This document shows, piece after piece, positions 1-8,804 of a DNA stretch of 34,294 nucleotides. The stretch spans positions 1-34,294 of the forward strand of contig JANYCV010000174.1 of the NCBI GenBank assembly GCA_025360145.1, given 5' to 3'. This DNA is from Acidobacteriaceae bacterium (GTDB lineage: Bacteria > Acidobacteriota > Terriglobia > Bryobacterales > Bryobacteraceae). The translations under genes were made by a program, and so were the position numbers. The notes under the pieces were generated by a model that searched no databases, was not told the DNA's origin, and was given only the letters and a program-made list of their open reading frames with translations. Positions within the stretch are counted from its first letter, which is position 1, and each line of letters starts with the position of its first letter.

Positions 1-10
1 CACTTGCACG

Positions 11-63
11 CGCTTCGGGCAGCGGGACGAAGGCGTCCCGCGCCGTCCAGGGGGACCGGCTAC
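11..63. repeat. Copy 1 of a REP-like dispersed repeat with perfect hairpin GCGGGACG-AAGG-CGTCCCGC
   Basis: cgcttcgggcagcgggacgaaggcgtcccgcgccgtccagggggaccggctac; near-identical to 22726-22779. Confidence 0.7.
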
Positions 64-158
64 CGAGCGGGTGCCGGAGCTATTAGCTGGATTCAGGAGT
101 TAAAACATTCTCGATGAAACCGATTTTCACCATCTTGCCTAAGGCGTCTGGAACCTGA

Positions 159-3125
159 CTAGAACGTGATCTTCGCCGCGAGCTGAATGATTCGCGGATC
201 GAACGTGTCGGTCGGAGAGAGGAAGCCCGCTGCCGGACTGAAGACGCGCGTCGTCCCATTGAAGTTGTACTGCGTGGTCAGAAGCGCGCTGTAGTTCGGA
301 TGATTGGCCAGGTTGAACGCCTCGAAAATCAGCTTCAGGCGCGTGCGTTCGCGGTAGAGCGCGATGTCCCGCGAGAAGCGGATGTCCACCGTTGCCAGAC
401 CCGGGCCTTCGAAGGTGTTGCGGCCGACGAACGGCGAGCGGTCGTTCCGCGTATTGCCGTCGTTGTTCACGTCGCTGTTGCCGCCGACGGTGGGAGTGTA
501 GAACCGGCCGCTCTGCCAGTTCGCCAGCGTCGAGAACTGATAGCCGGAGAGAAGCGCGCGCACAACTCCGTTGGCGGAGGACTTGGCGTAGTTGATATCC
601 CACACGCCGGAGAGGACGAACCGGTGACGCAGGTCCGCGTTTCCGTGGCCGCGGTCCAGGTTCGGCAGCAGCGTATCCTGCGCCACCTTGCCATCGTCTC
701 CGCCACCGACGACCACGGAGGTCTGATCGGGCACAGTGTCCAGAACCTTGGAGAACGTATACGAGGTCTGCACCTGGAAGCTGTTGGAGAAGCGCTTGGT
801 GAGTTGGACGAAGACGCCGTGATAGATGGAGTCGGCACCGCTGTCGAACTCGCTCACGCGGCGGAAATTCCTCATCGGGCGTAAATCGGGGTGGCGGAAA
901 TAAGAAGCTGCCGCGCCGCCGGCAAAGGTGCCTGCCGTGGCAATGGACGGGTAGAGATTGATATCGCGGGTCCGCGTGAGGTGTTCGCCGCGGACGCCCA
1001 GATAGCCCAGCGTGAGAGCGTAGTCTTTCGCGAATTGCCGTTCGAGATTCAAGCTCCACTGGTGTGTCAGCGGCTGCACATAGTCGGGCGCGAACACGTA
1101 GATGTCCGGCGTTCGCGCCACGGTGGGCGGAGCGCTCAGGATGGCCGGATAGGTGGGCATCAGCGCCGCTTGCGACGGGTTGGTGGAACTCAGGGAGTAG
1201 GTCTGAACCTGGATGCCGTTCTGTGAGGATGCGGTGCCAGTGAGGATGGAGGGCGTGCGGCCATAGTACATGCCGTAGCCGCCGCGGATCACTGTTGTGC
1301 CGCTGCTATCCAGTTTGTAGGCGAAGCCGAAGCGTGGTGCGATGTTGTTCTTGTCCCTATTGATCCGCGATGTGTCGAGGCCGGCGGCGAGAAGGTCGGG
1401 ATCAGTGTTCTTGACCTTGGGCTGCGCGTAGTTGAAGGCGTCGTAGCGGATGCCGTAGTTGAGTGTCAGGCGATCGGTAACGCGCCAGCTATCCTGGGCA
1501 AAGAAGGCGATCTCATTGACGTTCGGCTGGGTGAGCGCTCCGTCCGTTCCGGCGCCTGCGAAGCCTTGTGTAAAGCTCGCAGCTCTTCTGGCTGCGAAAT
1601 CGGCGTAGCTGTTGAACTGGTAGGATCCGCTGAAATTGCCCGGGAAGAAGTTGTCGATGCGCTGGAAATTCATGTCGACGCCCATCTTGTAAGCGTGGCG
1701 TCCGCGGTTGTAGGAGAGCGCCTCTACGATCTGGTAGGTCCGGGCGTTGGTGTAGCGCGGGCTGAAGCTATTTCGGCCGATGTTGAGTACGGTCGCGCCG
1801 CTCTGTCGAATCTGAGCTTCCGGCGCGGTGGAATTGGCGGCGCCGGGCTCATTGTCCCGCGTGAAGCTGAGGCGGGACTCGAGCACCGCCTTGGAGCCGA
1901 GGACGTAGGTGTGATTGCCGGCGAAATTATCGGTGCTGACATCGCTGTTGCCTGTATGTTCGGCGGCGCTGCTTTGACCCGTATTTTCAAAGTTGACGCC
2001 CTTGAAGCGATTCGCGTTGTAGCGCACGCTCAGGCGCTGGCTCGCGTTGATGTCCCAGTCGACTTTCCCGAGATACACGTTGTTGTTCAGGCTGTTGGTG
2101 TAGGGAGCGAGAAACGGTTGAAGTTGCTGGAGAGCCTGCTGGGAAAGCGTGTCCGCTGGCGCCGCGACAGTCAGGATCACGGGGTTCGGCGTTGTGTTCC
2201 GCTGGCCGTCGTAATCAAAGAAGAAGAACAGCTCATTCTTCTTGATGGGCCCGCCCACATTGCCGCCAAACTGATTGAAGTGGTAGGCGCGTTTCGGCCG
2301 CGCTGCCCGGTTGTTCGCCCAGGTATTGGCGTTGAGGCCCTTGTCGCGGAAGAATTCGAAGACCGTGCCGTGGAGTTCATTGGTGCCGGATTTGGTGATT
2401 ACGTTGATCACACCACCGCCGGCGCGTCCGGCTTCGGCACCGTAGCCGTTGGTGTTGACCTGGAACTCCTGTACGGCATCCTGGCTGAAGCTGTAAGGGT
2501 TGCGTCCGCCACCGGCACGTCCGGTAGACTGGCCAAAGAAGACGTTGTTGCTGTCGGCTCCGTCCACCAGGACGCTATTCGCGGTTCCACGCTGGCCTCC
2601 GAACGACAGATCGCCGCCGCGCGTGGCATCCCGTGAGACGCCCGGCGTCAGGAGAGTAAAATCGAGGAAATTGCGTCCGTTGACCGGCAGGTCCGCGACT
2701 GCCTTCTCATTGACCACGGTGCTGGTTTGCGAGCGCGTGGTCTCAACAATGGGCACCTCGGCGGTGACGCTAACCTGCTCCTGAGCGGCGCCGATTTCGA
2801 GCGAGATATTGAGGGTGGCTACCGCGCCTATGCCGAGTTGGACGCCAGTGCGCGTGCTCAGTTTGAAGCCTTGGACCTCGACTGAGACATCGTAGGTTCC
2901 AACCGGTAGGCGGGAAAAGTTATAGAGGCCGGCTTCGTTTGAGCCGGTGGTCCGGGTAAATCCAGTGGCCGCGTTGGAGACGGTGACTTTCGCACCGGCT
3001 ACGTTCGCGCCGCTCGGATCGACGATCGCTCCGTTTAGCGTAGCGCCACCGATGTCCGACTGCGCGGAACTGGCGCAGGCGAGCAGACACACGAGCAACG
3101 CTGAATAGAAAAGATTTTTTAACAT
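159..3125 (-). CDS. TonB-dependent receptor, Oar-like, with N-terminal carboxypeptidase-regulatory-like domain
   Basis: 988 aa; signal peptide MLKNLFYSALLVCLLACASSAQ; CarboxypepD_reg-like 'GAIVDPSGANVAGAKVTVSNAATG'; plug-like 'LPVNGRNFLDFTLLTPGV', 'DAVQEFQVNTNGYGAEAGRAGGGVINVITKSGTNELHG'; C-terminal aromatic residue (KITF*) typical of outer-membrane barrels. Confidence 0.93.
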   Translation of the reverse strand: MLKNLFYSALLVCLLACASSAQSDIGGATLNGAIVDPSGANVAGAKVTVSNAATGFTRTTGSNEAGLYNFSRLPVGTYDVSVEVQGFKLSTRTGVQLGIGAVATLNISLEIGAAQEQVSVTAEVPIVETTRSQTSTVVNEKAVADLPVNGRNFLDFTLLTPGVSRDATRGGDLSFGGQRGTANSVLVDGADSNNVFFGQSTGRAGGGRNPYSFSQDAVQEFQVNTNGYGAEAGRAGGGVINVITKSGTNELHGTVFEFFRDKGLNANTWANNRAARPKRAYHFNQFGGNVGGPIKKNELFFFFDYDGQRNTTPNPVILTVAAPADTLSQQALQQLQPFLAPYTNSLNNNVYLGKVDWDINASQRLSVRYNANRFKGVNFENTGQSSAAEHTGNSDVSTDNFAGNHTYVLGSKAVLESRLSFTRDNEPGAANSTAPEAQIRQSGATVLNIGRNSFSPRYTNARTYQIVEALSYNRGRHAYKMGVDMNFQRIDNFFPGNFSGSYQFNSYADFAARRAASFTQGFAGAGTDGALTQPNVNEIAFFAQDSWRVTDRLTLNYGIRYDAFNYAQPKVKNTDPDLLAAGLDTSRINRDKNNIAPRFGFAYKLDSSGTTVIRGGYGMYYGRTPSILTGTASSQNGIQVQTYSLSSTNPSQAALMPTYPAILSAPPTVARTPDIYVFAPDYVQPLTHQWSLNLERQFAKDYALTLGYLGVRGEHLTRTRDINLYPSIATAGTFAGGAAASYFRHPDLRPMRNFRRVSEFDSGADSIYHGVFVQLTKRFSNSFQVQTSYTFSKVLDTVPDQTSVVVGGGDDGKVAQDTLLPNLDRGHGNADLRHRFVLSGVWDINYAKSSANGVVRALLSGYQFSTLANWQSGRFYTPTVGGNSDVNNDGNTRNDRSPFVGRNTFEGPGLATVDIRFSRDIALYRERTRLKLIFEAFNLANHPNYSALLTTQYNFNGTTRVFSPAAGFLSPTDTFDPRIIQLAAKITF

Positions 3126-3203
3126 ATGGTCTATTTTAGCGCGAGAGTGTTACTTGCGGATGACCATGGCAACGTTGGAGTGGTGCTATTCCGAGTGGAA
3201 TGC

Positions 3204-3233
3204 AAAAAAGGCCGGAACTTGCGTCCCGGCCTT
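3204..3233 (-). terminator. Rho-independent terminator of rpoD
   Basis: Minus strand reads AAGGCCGG-GACGCAAGTT-CCGGCCTT followed by a T-run (TTTTTT overlapping the stem end); lies 22 nt past the rpoD stop. Confidence 0.85.
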
Positions 3234-3255
3234 AGTATCACAAGGGAAAGTAGAA

Positions 3256-4794
3256 TTATCGTGCGGCGAGCAGAGCGCGCAGGTGGCGGGCGCGTTCCGG
3301 CGATCGAAGCTGGCGCAGGGCCTTAGCTTCAATTTGGCGGATGCGTTCCCGGGTAACGTCGAACTCCTGTCCGATCTCTTCGAGGGTATGCTCCCGTTCA
3401 CAGCCGATGCCGAAGCGAAGGCGAATCACCTTTTCTTCCTTCGGCGATAGAGTCTTCAAGATGTTTGCGGTCTCATCGCGCACGTTGGAGTCGATTACGG
3501 CATCCACCGGAGAGCCCACCCATCGATCTTCGATCAGATCGCCAAGAGCCGACTCGCCGTCGCGTCCGACCGGGGTTTCCAGCGACACAGGATCGCGTGA
3601 TATGGTCTTCAGCTTCTGGACCTTTTCCACGGGAATGTCCATGCGGCGGCCAATTTCTTCATTTGTAGGAGCACGGCCGAGTTCTTTCTCGAGCTCACGC
3701 GTCGCCCGGAGGAACTTGTTCATGCTCTCGTTCATGTGAACTGGAATACGAATGGTTCGGGACTGGTCCGCAATGGCCCGGGTGATCGCCTGGCGGATCC
3801 ACCACGTTGCATACGTGGAGAACTTATAACCCCGGCGATACTCGAACTTATCGGCGGCACGCATGAGGCCGATATTGCCTTCCTGGATCAGATCGAGGAG
3901 ATGGAGCCCGCGGTTGACGTACTTCTTTGCAACGGATACAACCAGGCGAAGGTTCGCTTCCACCAGATCTTTCTTGGCGCGTTCGGCTTCCAGTTCTCCG
4001 TGCCGAATCACGGTAAGGGTGTGCTTTAGTTCAGAGATTGTGGCGCCGACGGTGGTTTCGCGCTTCCGAATCTCGCGTTTCAGTTCGCGAACGCGCGTCA
4101 GCAGTGCCGGAGAGCTTTTGTCTTCGAGCTTCTTGAGCTCGATATCGAGGTGGTTCATTTCGTCGGCCGCCCGGTCCAGTTCTTTGCCGAACTGTTTCCA
4201 GCGGACGTTGAGGAAGTGCGTGTTACGGATCGAACGGGATACTTCTACGCGGGCACGGGCCAGCTTTCCCATGGCGCGCTTGCGGAGTTTTTTGTTTGCC
4301 GGAGAGACCGCGTTGGCCTTTTCCGACACTTGTACTTGTTTCCTGGCCGAAGAGATGATCTCGGAGAAGTGCTGCCTGGCTTCGGCGCGGCGCCTATTAT
4401 CAGCGGGGCTCCCTTCTTCGATATCGACTCCACCCAGATCCACCAGATTATCGAGTTCTTCGGCTCCCTTCTTGATTTGCTCCGCCATTTCCAGAACGAT
4501 GTGCTGGATCAGCGGGGACCGGCTGATCGATTTTTGCATACGGAGCTTACCGCGCTCCATTTTGCGGGCTAAATTTACTTCACCGTCTCTGGTGAGAAGC
4601 GGGACAGCGCCCATCTCGCGGAGGTATACTCGTACTGGATCGTCGGTATAGATCGACTCTTCGACTTGGGCAGTAGCTTGAGGATCTTCCCCTTCAGCAA
4701 CTTCTTCCGGATGGAAGAAGTTGGGCTCCTCGTCGAATGGGATGCCCAGCGGCTCGTTATTATCACCTATGAATTGATCTTCAAATTGATCCAC
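3256..4794 (-). CDS. rpoD: RNA polymerase primary sigma factor (sigma-70)
   Basis: Region 1.2 '[22 protein letters not shown]', region 2 '[57 protein letters not shown]', region 4 '[39 protein letters not shown]'; GTG start preceded by GGGGGGAGGTGAG. Confidence 0.97.
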   Translation of the reverse strand: MDQFEDQFIGDNNEPLGIPFDEEPNFFHPEEVAEGEDPQATAQVEESIYTDDPVRVYLREMGAVPLLTRDGEVNLARKMERGKLRMQKSISRSPLIQHIVLEMAEQIKKGAEELDNLVDLGGVDIEEGSPADNRRRAEARQHFSEIISSARKQVQVSEKANAVSPANKKLRKRAMGKLARARVEVSRSIRNTHFLNVRWKQFGKELDRAADEMNHLDIELKKLEDKSSPALLTRVRELKREIRKRETTVGATISELKHTLTVIRHGELEAERAKKDLVEANLRLVVSVAKKYVNRGLHLLDLIQEGNIGLMRAADKFEYRRGYKFSTYATWWIRQAITRAIADQSRTIRIPVHMNESMNKFLRATRELEKELGRAPTNEEIGRRMDIPVEKVQKLKTISRDPVSLETPVGRDGESALGDLIEDRWVGSPVDAVIDSNVRDETANILKTLSPKEEKVIRLRFGIGCEREHTLEEIGQEFDVTRERIRQIEAKALRQLRSPERARHLRALLAAR

Positions 4795-4944
4795 TTCGGA
4801 CTCACCTCCCCCCGTGAAATGTCAACTTGGACCGCTTGTCTCGGGGTCGACAAAACGACAAGCTCGTGCTCTATTTACGATAGACGACGCAACCGGCACG
4901 GCAGAGTACACGTGATTGTAAAATTTACACTGGGTGCGTCGTCA

Positions 4945-4973
4945 ATTATAGCATCAAACTAACCGCCTGTTAA
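4945..4973 (-). promoter_or_regulatory. Candidate sigma-70 promoter for rpoD: TTAACA-N17-TATAAT
   Basis: Minus strand TTAACA (4973-4968), 17-nt spacer, TATAAT (4950-4945); implies a leader of about 140 nt. Confidence 0.6.
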
Positions 4974-5071
4974 GTGTTATGTTTCACCGCTACTGACAAG
5001 ATGTTACAGAACGGATTCCGTTCCAGTTTTTCTTCCCGTCCGATACTTCCAGAATACGTGATTAGACGCTT

Positions 5072-5533
5072 CTAGCTGCGTTTGTGTCGCATCATCTCCT
5101 TCAATTCCTTCAAAAACGCCTCTACGTCTTGGAAATCCCGGTAAACCGAGGCAAATCGAACGTAGGCGATCTTATCGAGTGCTACCAGCCGGTCCATCAA
5201 CATTTCTCCTATTTCTGTAGTAGATAGTTCCCGATCCGGGGTTTCCGCCAGCCGCGATTCGACCACATCTATGATTTCGGCTAGCTTACTCATTCCGATA
5301 GGCCTTTTTTCACAGGCGCGAAGGAGTCCGTTCATGACTTTCTGCCGGTCGAACTTCTCACGGCGGCCGTCTTTCTTGATCACCATGTAGGGGATCTCGT
5401 CGATTCGCTCGTAGGTTGTGAATCGACGTGTGCAACCCAGGCATTCCCGCCGGCGACGGATAATTTCGCCCTCTTTACTTTCGCGCGAGTCGATCACTTT
5501 GTCTTCCCGATGACCACAAAATGGACAGTTCAT
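5072..5533 (-). CDS. nrdR: Transcriptional repressor NrdR (zinc ribbon + ATP-cone)
   Basis: MNCPFCGHREDKVIDSRESKEGEIIRRRRECLGCTRRFTTYERI ... ATP-cone 'VIKKDGRREKFDRQKVMNGLLRACEKRP'. Confidence 0.96.
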   Translation of the reverse strand: MNCPFCGHREDKVIDSRESKEGEIIRRRRECLGCTRRFTTYERIDEIPYMVIKKDGRREKFDRQKVMNGLLRACEKRPIGMSKLAEIIDVVESRLAETPDRELSTTEIGEMLMDRLVALDKIAYVRFASVYRDFQDVEAFLKELKEMMRHKRS

Positions 5534-6588
5534 TCAGGCAACCTCGATTCCAACTGCTTTAGATTCTTCCAGTTCAGACCTTCCCGCAGAGCTAGAAGTA
5601 TCCCGATGGGTACAATTACTACATACGTGGTAAACCAGATCAAAATGGCCATGGCGCTGGAAACTTCCAGCGTCAATCCGAAAAACTTGGTCAGGATGAG
5701 GATGGAAGCCACCTGCATGCCTCCTCCCACGCCAGGAATCTGGATTGCGCTGCCAAGGCCCACAAAACCACAGAATATCAGAGTATCTGTCACAGTGAAG
5801 TGGGTGGTAGCCGGGAATGCCATGAAAAGACAGAAGTTACTCGCCACGATGATCATCCATTCGAGGATGGTGTAGAAGACGAGTTGCGCCACGAAGGTGT
5901 GGCTCTTGGTGGACTCCATCCCGGCGGCAAAAGCGGTGACCAGTTGTTCGAGCTTCTTGTAGTAGTTCTCCGGGAGAAACGTGACAGCGGAAAGGAAGCG
6001 GCGTTGCATGGCGTCTGAAAAGTGCCGCACGCCGAGCAGGAATAAGAAGCAGAGGGTACAGATGCCTGCTACGAGGTAACCGCCGATCATAAGGATGAAC
6101 TCGAAGCTGGGGCCCAAACTGAGGTGGGCGGCCTGAACATGGCTCAACGCGTAACCGAATAGAAGGAGGACGACGAGGAGGTCGTAGATCCGTTCGAGCA
6201 GCCAAGCGGCCAACTGTGAAGAAAACGACACCTTCTCTTTCAAAGAGATGAGGTAGGGGCGAACGAGTTCGCCGGGGCGGCCGAACAGGACGATGGCCGT
6301 GAAGCCGATGCAGGTGGCTACAAGAATTCGCCAGAGGTTTGGCTGCGGACATACCGGGCGGAGCAGGACCTGCCAGCGGAGCGCGCGTCCTAAATAAGTC
6401 AAGAGGATTAGGATGACGGCGGCGGAGAGCCAGGGGAGGTCAAGCTGGGCGAAGGTCGCGGCGAACTGATCCCAGCGGAACTCGGAACCACGCAGCCGCC
6501 GGAAACCGAAAACGGCACCGATTACAACCGCAGCCGCCAACACGAAGGCGGCGATGCGCCAGCGTTTCGACGATGGCTGGTCAGGCAT
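5530..6588 (-). CDS. Lysylphosphatidylglycerol synthase TM-region/UPF0104-like membrane protein
   Basis: Many TM segments; 'LPWLSAAVILILLTYLGRALRWQVLL', 'PGELVRPYLISLKEKVSF', 'GLGSAIQIPGVGGGMQVASILIL'. Track ORF begins at 6639; internal ATG at 6588 (MPDQPSSKRW) preferred. Overlaps nrdR by 4 nt. Confidence 0.85.
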   Translation of the reverse strand: MPDQPSSKRWRIAAFVLAAAVVIGAVFGFRRLRGSEFRWDQFAATFAQLDLPWLSAAVILILLTYLGRALRWQVLLRPVCPQPNLWRILVATCIGFTAIVLFGRPGELVRPYLISLKEKVSFSSQLAAWLLERIYDLLVVLLLFGYALSHVQAAHLSLGPSFEFILMIGGYLVAGICTLCFLFLLGVRHFSDAMQRRFLSAVTFLPENYYKKLEQLVTAFAAGMESTKSHTFVAQLVFYTILEWMIIVASNFCLFMAFPATTHFTVTDTLIFCGFVGLGSAIQIPGVGGGMQVASILILTKFFGLTLEVSSAMAILIWFTTYVVIVPIGILLALREGLNWKNLKQLESRLPE

Positions 6589-6646
6589 TGATTGGCGGCG
6601 CTGCACTAGAATGGATAAGCAATTGCCCGAGTGTCTCACATTTGGG

Positions 6647-6674
6647 GGAACTTCCGATGATAAATCCTCGTTTT
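6647..6674 (+). promoter_or_regulatory. Candidate ECF-type promoter (GGAACTT-N15-CGTTTT) upstream of the ECF sigma gene
   Basis: GGAACTT at 6647-6653, CGTTTT at 6669-6674, about 28 nt before the ATG at 6703. Confidence 0.35.
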
Positions 6675-6702
6675 ATGAATTGGGAGCGCAAAGAAGAAAA
6701 CG

Positions 6703-7341
6703 ATGTCAGCCGCCGCAATACCGATGCAAGGGCAGGCTTGGCTGACAGGTGCGAACAAGGCAGCGGACAACTGTTTGGATTCTGAAGCGCAACTGATAGG
6801 ACGGTGCCTGACAGGCGAGGATGCGGCCTGGGAAGACTTGATAAAGGTCTATACGCGACGGGTGTATGCTGTCTGCTATCGCTTCACGGGAACCGATGGA
6901 GCGGCGCAGGACTTGACGCAGGAAGTGTTTCTGCGAGTGTTTAAGACGCTGAAGAGTTTCCGTTCGGGCGAGGGTTCGTTCGCGGTCTGGTTGAACCGTT
7001 TGACGCGGAATCTGCTGATCGATAACTATCGCAGGACGAAGCTGGAGCGGGCGACGGGTTCGATTGAAGACCAGCTATTGACACTGGAGCAAACGGCGGT
7101 TGGGTGGGGGCGTGCCGATAGCATGCTGGCGGGGCGCGAGGCAAGCGAGTTATTGCAGGGTGCTTTGCAGAAGCTGTCTCCGGATCTGAGAGAGACGGTG
7201 ATCCTGCGCGACATTGAAGAACTGGAGTACCGTGAGATTGCCAAGATCCTGAATATACCGGAAGGCACGGTGAAATCGCGGCTAAACCGGGGGCGGGCGG
7301 AACTGGCCCGAATCCTTCGCCGGCATAAGGTGGCAGTATGA
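6703..7341 (+). CDS. ECF sigma factor (sigma-70 family, RpoE-like)
   Basis: 'AAQDLTQEVFLRVFKTLKSFRSGEGSFAVWLNRLTRNLLIDNYRR' region 2 and 'LSPDLRETVILRDIEELEYREIAKILNIPEGTVKSRLNRGRAELARIL' region 4. Confidence 0.95.
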   Translation: MSAAAIPMQGQAWLTGANKAADNCLDSEAQLIGRCLTGEDAAWEDLIKVYTRRVYAVCYRFTGTDGAAQDLTQEVFLRVFKTLKSFRSGEGSFAVWLNRLTRNLLIDNYRRTKLERATGSIEDQLLTLEQTAVGWGRADSMLAGREASELLQGALQKLSPDLRETVILRDIEELEYREIAKILNIPEGTVKSRLNRGRAELARILRRHKVAV

Positions 7342-7949
7342 GGCCGGATGAGAATGCAGGCGTAGCGATGAACTGCAGCGACTTTGAAGAACTGTTGTGC
7401 GACTACATAGACGGCACGCTGGACGCAGGGCGGAAGCAGGCGGTGGAAGCGCATCAGCGGGAATGTGCGGCTTGCGCGGAGTTTGCCCGCGACGTGAAGG
7501 GTGCGGTGGCGTTCATGGAGCGCGCCGGGGATGTGGTCGTTCCTCCGGAGTTGCTTACTAAGATTGCGTTCCATATTCCGGAATCCGCCGGACGGACGGT
7601 GCAAGCAGGCGGAGTGCGTGCCTTGTTCGCAAAATGGCTGCAGCCGGTGGTGCAGCCGCGGTTTGCGATGGGCATGGCGATGACGATTCTCTCGTTCTCG
7701 ATCGTGGCGCGGTTTGCGGGAATTGAGCCGCGGCAATTGAAGGCATCTGACTTGAGCCCGGCGAAAGTCTGGGCGGCGGCCGACGATCGGGTACACCGGT
7801 CGTGGCAGCGGGCGTTGAAGTATTACGATAGCGTGCGGCTCGTCTATGAAGTCCAGTCGCGATACAAGGAATGGACGGAACAGGAAGACGAGGATCGAAG
7901 CACTACGGGTGCGGGAAGTAAGCCCGCGGAGGAGCAGAGCAGAAAATGA
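7338..7949 (+). CDS. Anti-sigma factor with zf-HC2-type zinc finger and one TM segment
   Basis: 'CSDFEELLCDYIDGTLDAGRKQAVEAHQRECAACAEF' (HxxxCxxC); TM 'FAMGMAMTILSFSIVARFAGI'; overlaps the sigma gene by 4 nt; ATG at 7368 is an alternative start. Confidence 0.88.
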   Translation: MRPDENAGVAMNCSDFEELLCDYIDGTLDAGRKQAVEAHQRECAACAEFARDVKGAVAFMERAGDVVVPPELLTKIAFHIPESAGRTVQAGGVRALFAKWLQPVVQPRFAMGMAMTILSFSIVARFAGIEPRQLKASDLSPAKVWAAADDRVHRSWQRALKYYDSVRLVYEVQSRYKEWTEQEDEDRSTTGAGSKPAEEQSRK

Positions 7950-8626
7950 ATTGCGCAAATCATCCAGAGGCAGCAACGGCATATTGCAGAACGTGCGGTA
8001 AGCCGCTATGCCCGGCGTGCCAGCGAACCAGCATGGGCACTGTCGTGTGCGAGGAACACTTCGTTCCCGAGGCGCCGCCGGTGCCCGATCCGCAGGCGGC
8101 CTACTCGCCTTACACGGCTCCGTCCCCGGGCGCAACACCTTATACTGCGCCAGCGGGGGACTCTGCGCCATCGCCCGGCCTGGCGTTTATTCTCGGCTTG
8201 ATTCCCGGTGTAGGGGCGATCTATAACGGGCAGTATGCCAAGGGCCTGATCCACGTGGTGATTCTGGGCACGCTGATCAGCATCCTCAGTTCAGGCGCGG
8301 CCGGCGGACTGGAGCCGCTGTTTGGAATGCTTACGGGGCTCTGGGTGATCTACATGCCGTTTGAGGCATATCACACGGCGAGCAAGCGGCTGCGGGGCGA
8401 ACCGGTGGACGAGTTTTCGAGCGTTATCCCGCTGAAGCATCAGACGTCGGGATTCCCGCTGGCTCCCATCATTCTGATTGGCTTCGGCGTGATCTTCCTG
8501 TTGAACAACCTGGAGATTATCCGGCTCTACCAGGTTCTGCGTTACTGGCCGTTGTTCCTGATTCTTTTGGGCGTCTATATGCTTTATACGCGGCTTGCGC
8601 CCGGCGGGGTGGATCGTGAACGCTAA
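7946..8626 (+). CDS. B-box-type zinc finger + DUF5668/TM2-like membrane protein
   Basis: 'MNCANHPEAATAYCRTCGKPLCPACQRTSMGTVVCEEHF'; 'GLAFILGLIPGVGAIYNGQYAKGLIHVVILGTLI'; 'APIILIGFGVIFLLNNLEIIRLYQVLRYWPLFLILLGVYMLYTR'. Confidence 0.85.
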   Translation: MNCANHPEAATAYCRTCGKPLCPACQRTSMGTVVCEEHFVPEAPPVPDPQAAYSPYTAPSPGATPYTAPAGDSAPSPGLAFILGLIPGVGAIYNGQYAKGLIHVVILGTLISILSSGAAGGLEPLFGMLTGLWVIYMPFEAYHTASKRLRGEPVDEFSSVIPLKHQTSGFPLAPIILIGFGVIFLLNNLEIIRLYQVLRYWPLFLILLGVYMLYTRLAPGGVDRER

Positions 8627-8804
8627 TCTGGCATGTGCGATTCGTGGTCCGATCATTCTGATCACGCTGGGCATTTTATTTGCGATTGACCATTTTGGAT
8701 CGTTCAGCTTTAGCCGGACATGGCCGGTATTGATCATCGTAATCGGACTGCTGAAGCTGTTTGAGCGGGCAGGTGCGCCGCGGGGCGGGGGGCTTCCACG
8801 ATGA
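8616..8804 (+). CDS. Small LiaI/DUF5668-like membrane protein (GTG start)
   Basis: VNANLACAIRGPIILITLGILFAIDHFGSFSFSRTWPVLIIVIGLLKLFERAG; overlaps the upstream stop by 11 nt and the next gene by 4 nt. Confidence 0.75.
   Translation: MNANLACAIRGPIILITLGILFAIDHFGSFSFSRTWPVLIIVIGLLKLFERAGAPRGGGLPR

Noticed and set aside
1566-2636. 356-aa plus-strand ORF and other long ORFs antisense to the TonB receptors
   Set aside because: Shadow frames of high-GC coding sequence; the opposite strand has unmistakable receptor domains.
3863-4651. 262-aa plus-strand ORF antisense to rpoD
   Set aside because: Ser/Arg-rich shadow translation of the conserved rpoD reading frame.
7026-8171. 381-aa minus-strand ORF across the ECF operon
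   Set aside because: Arg/Pro/Ser-rich shadow ORF antisense to clear sigma and anti-sigma genes.
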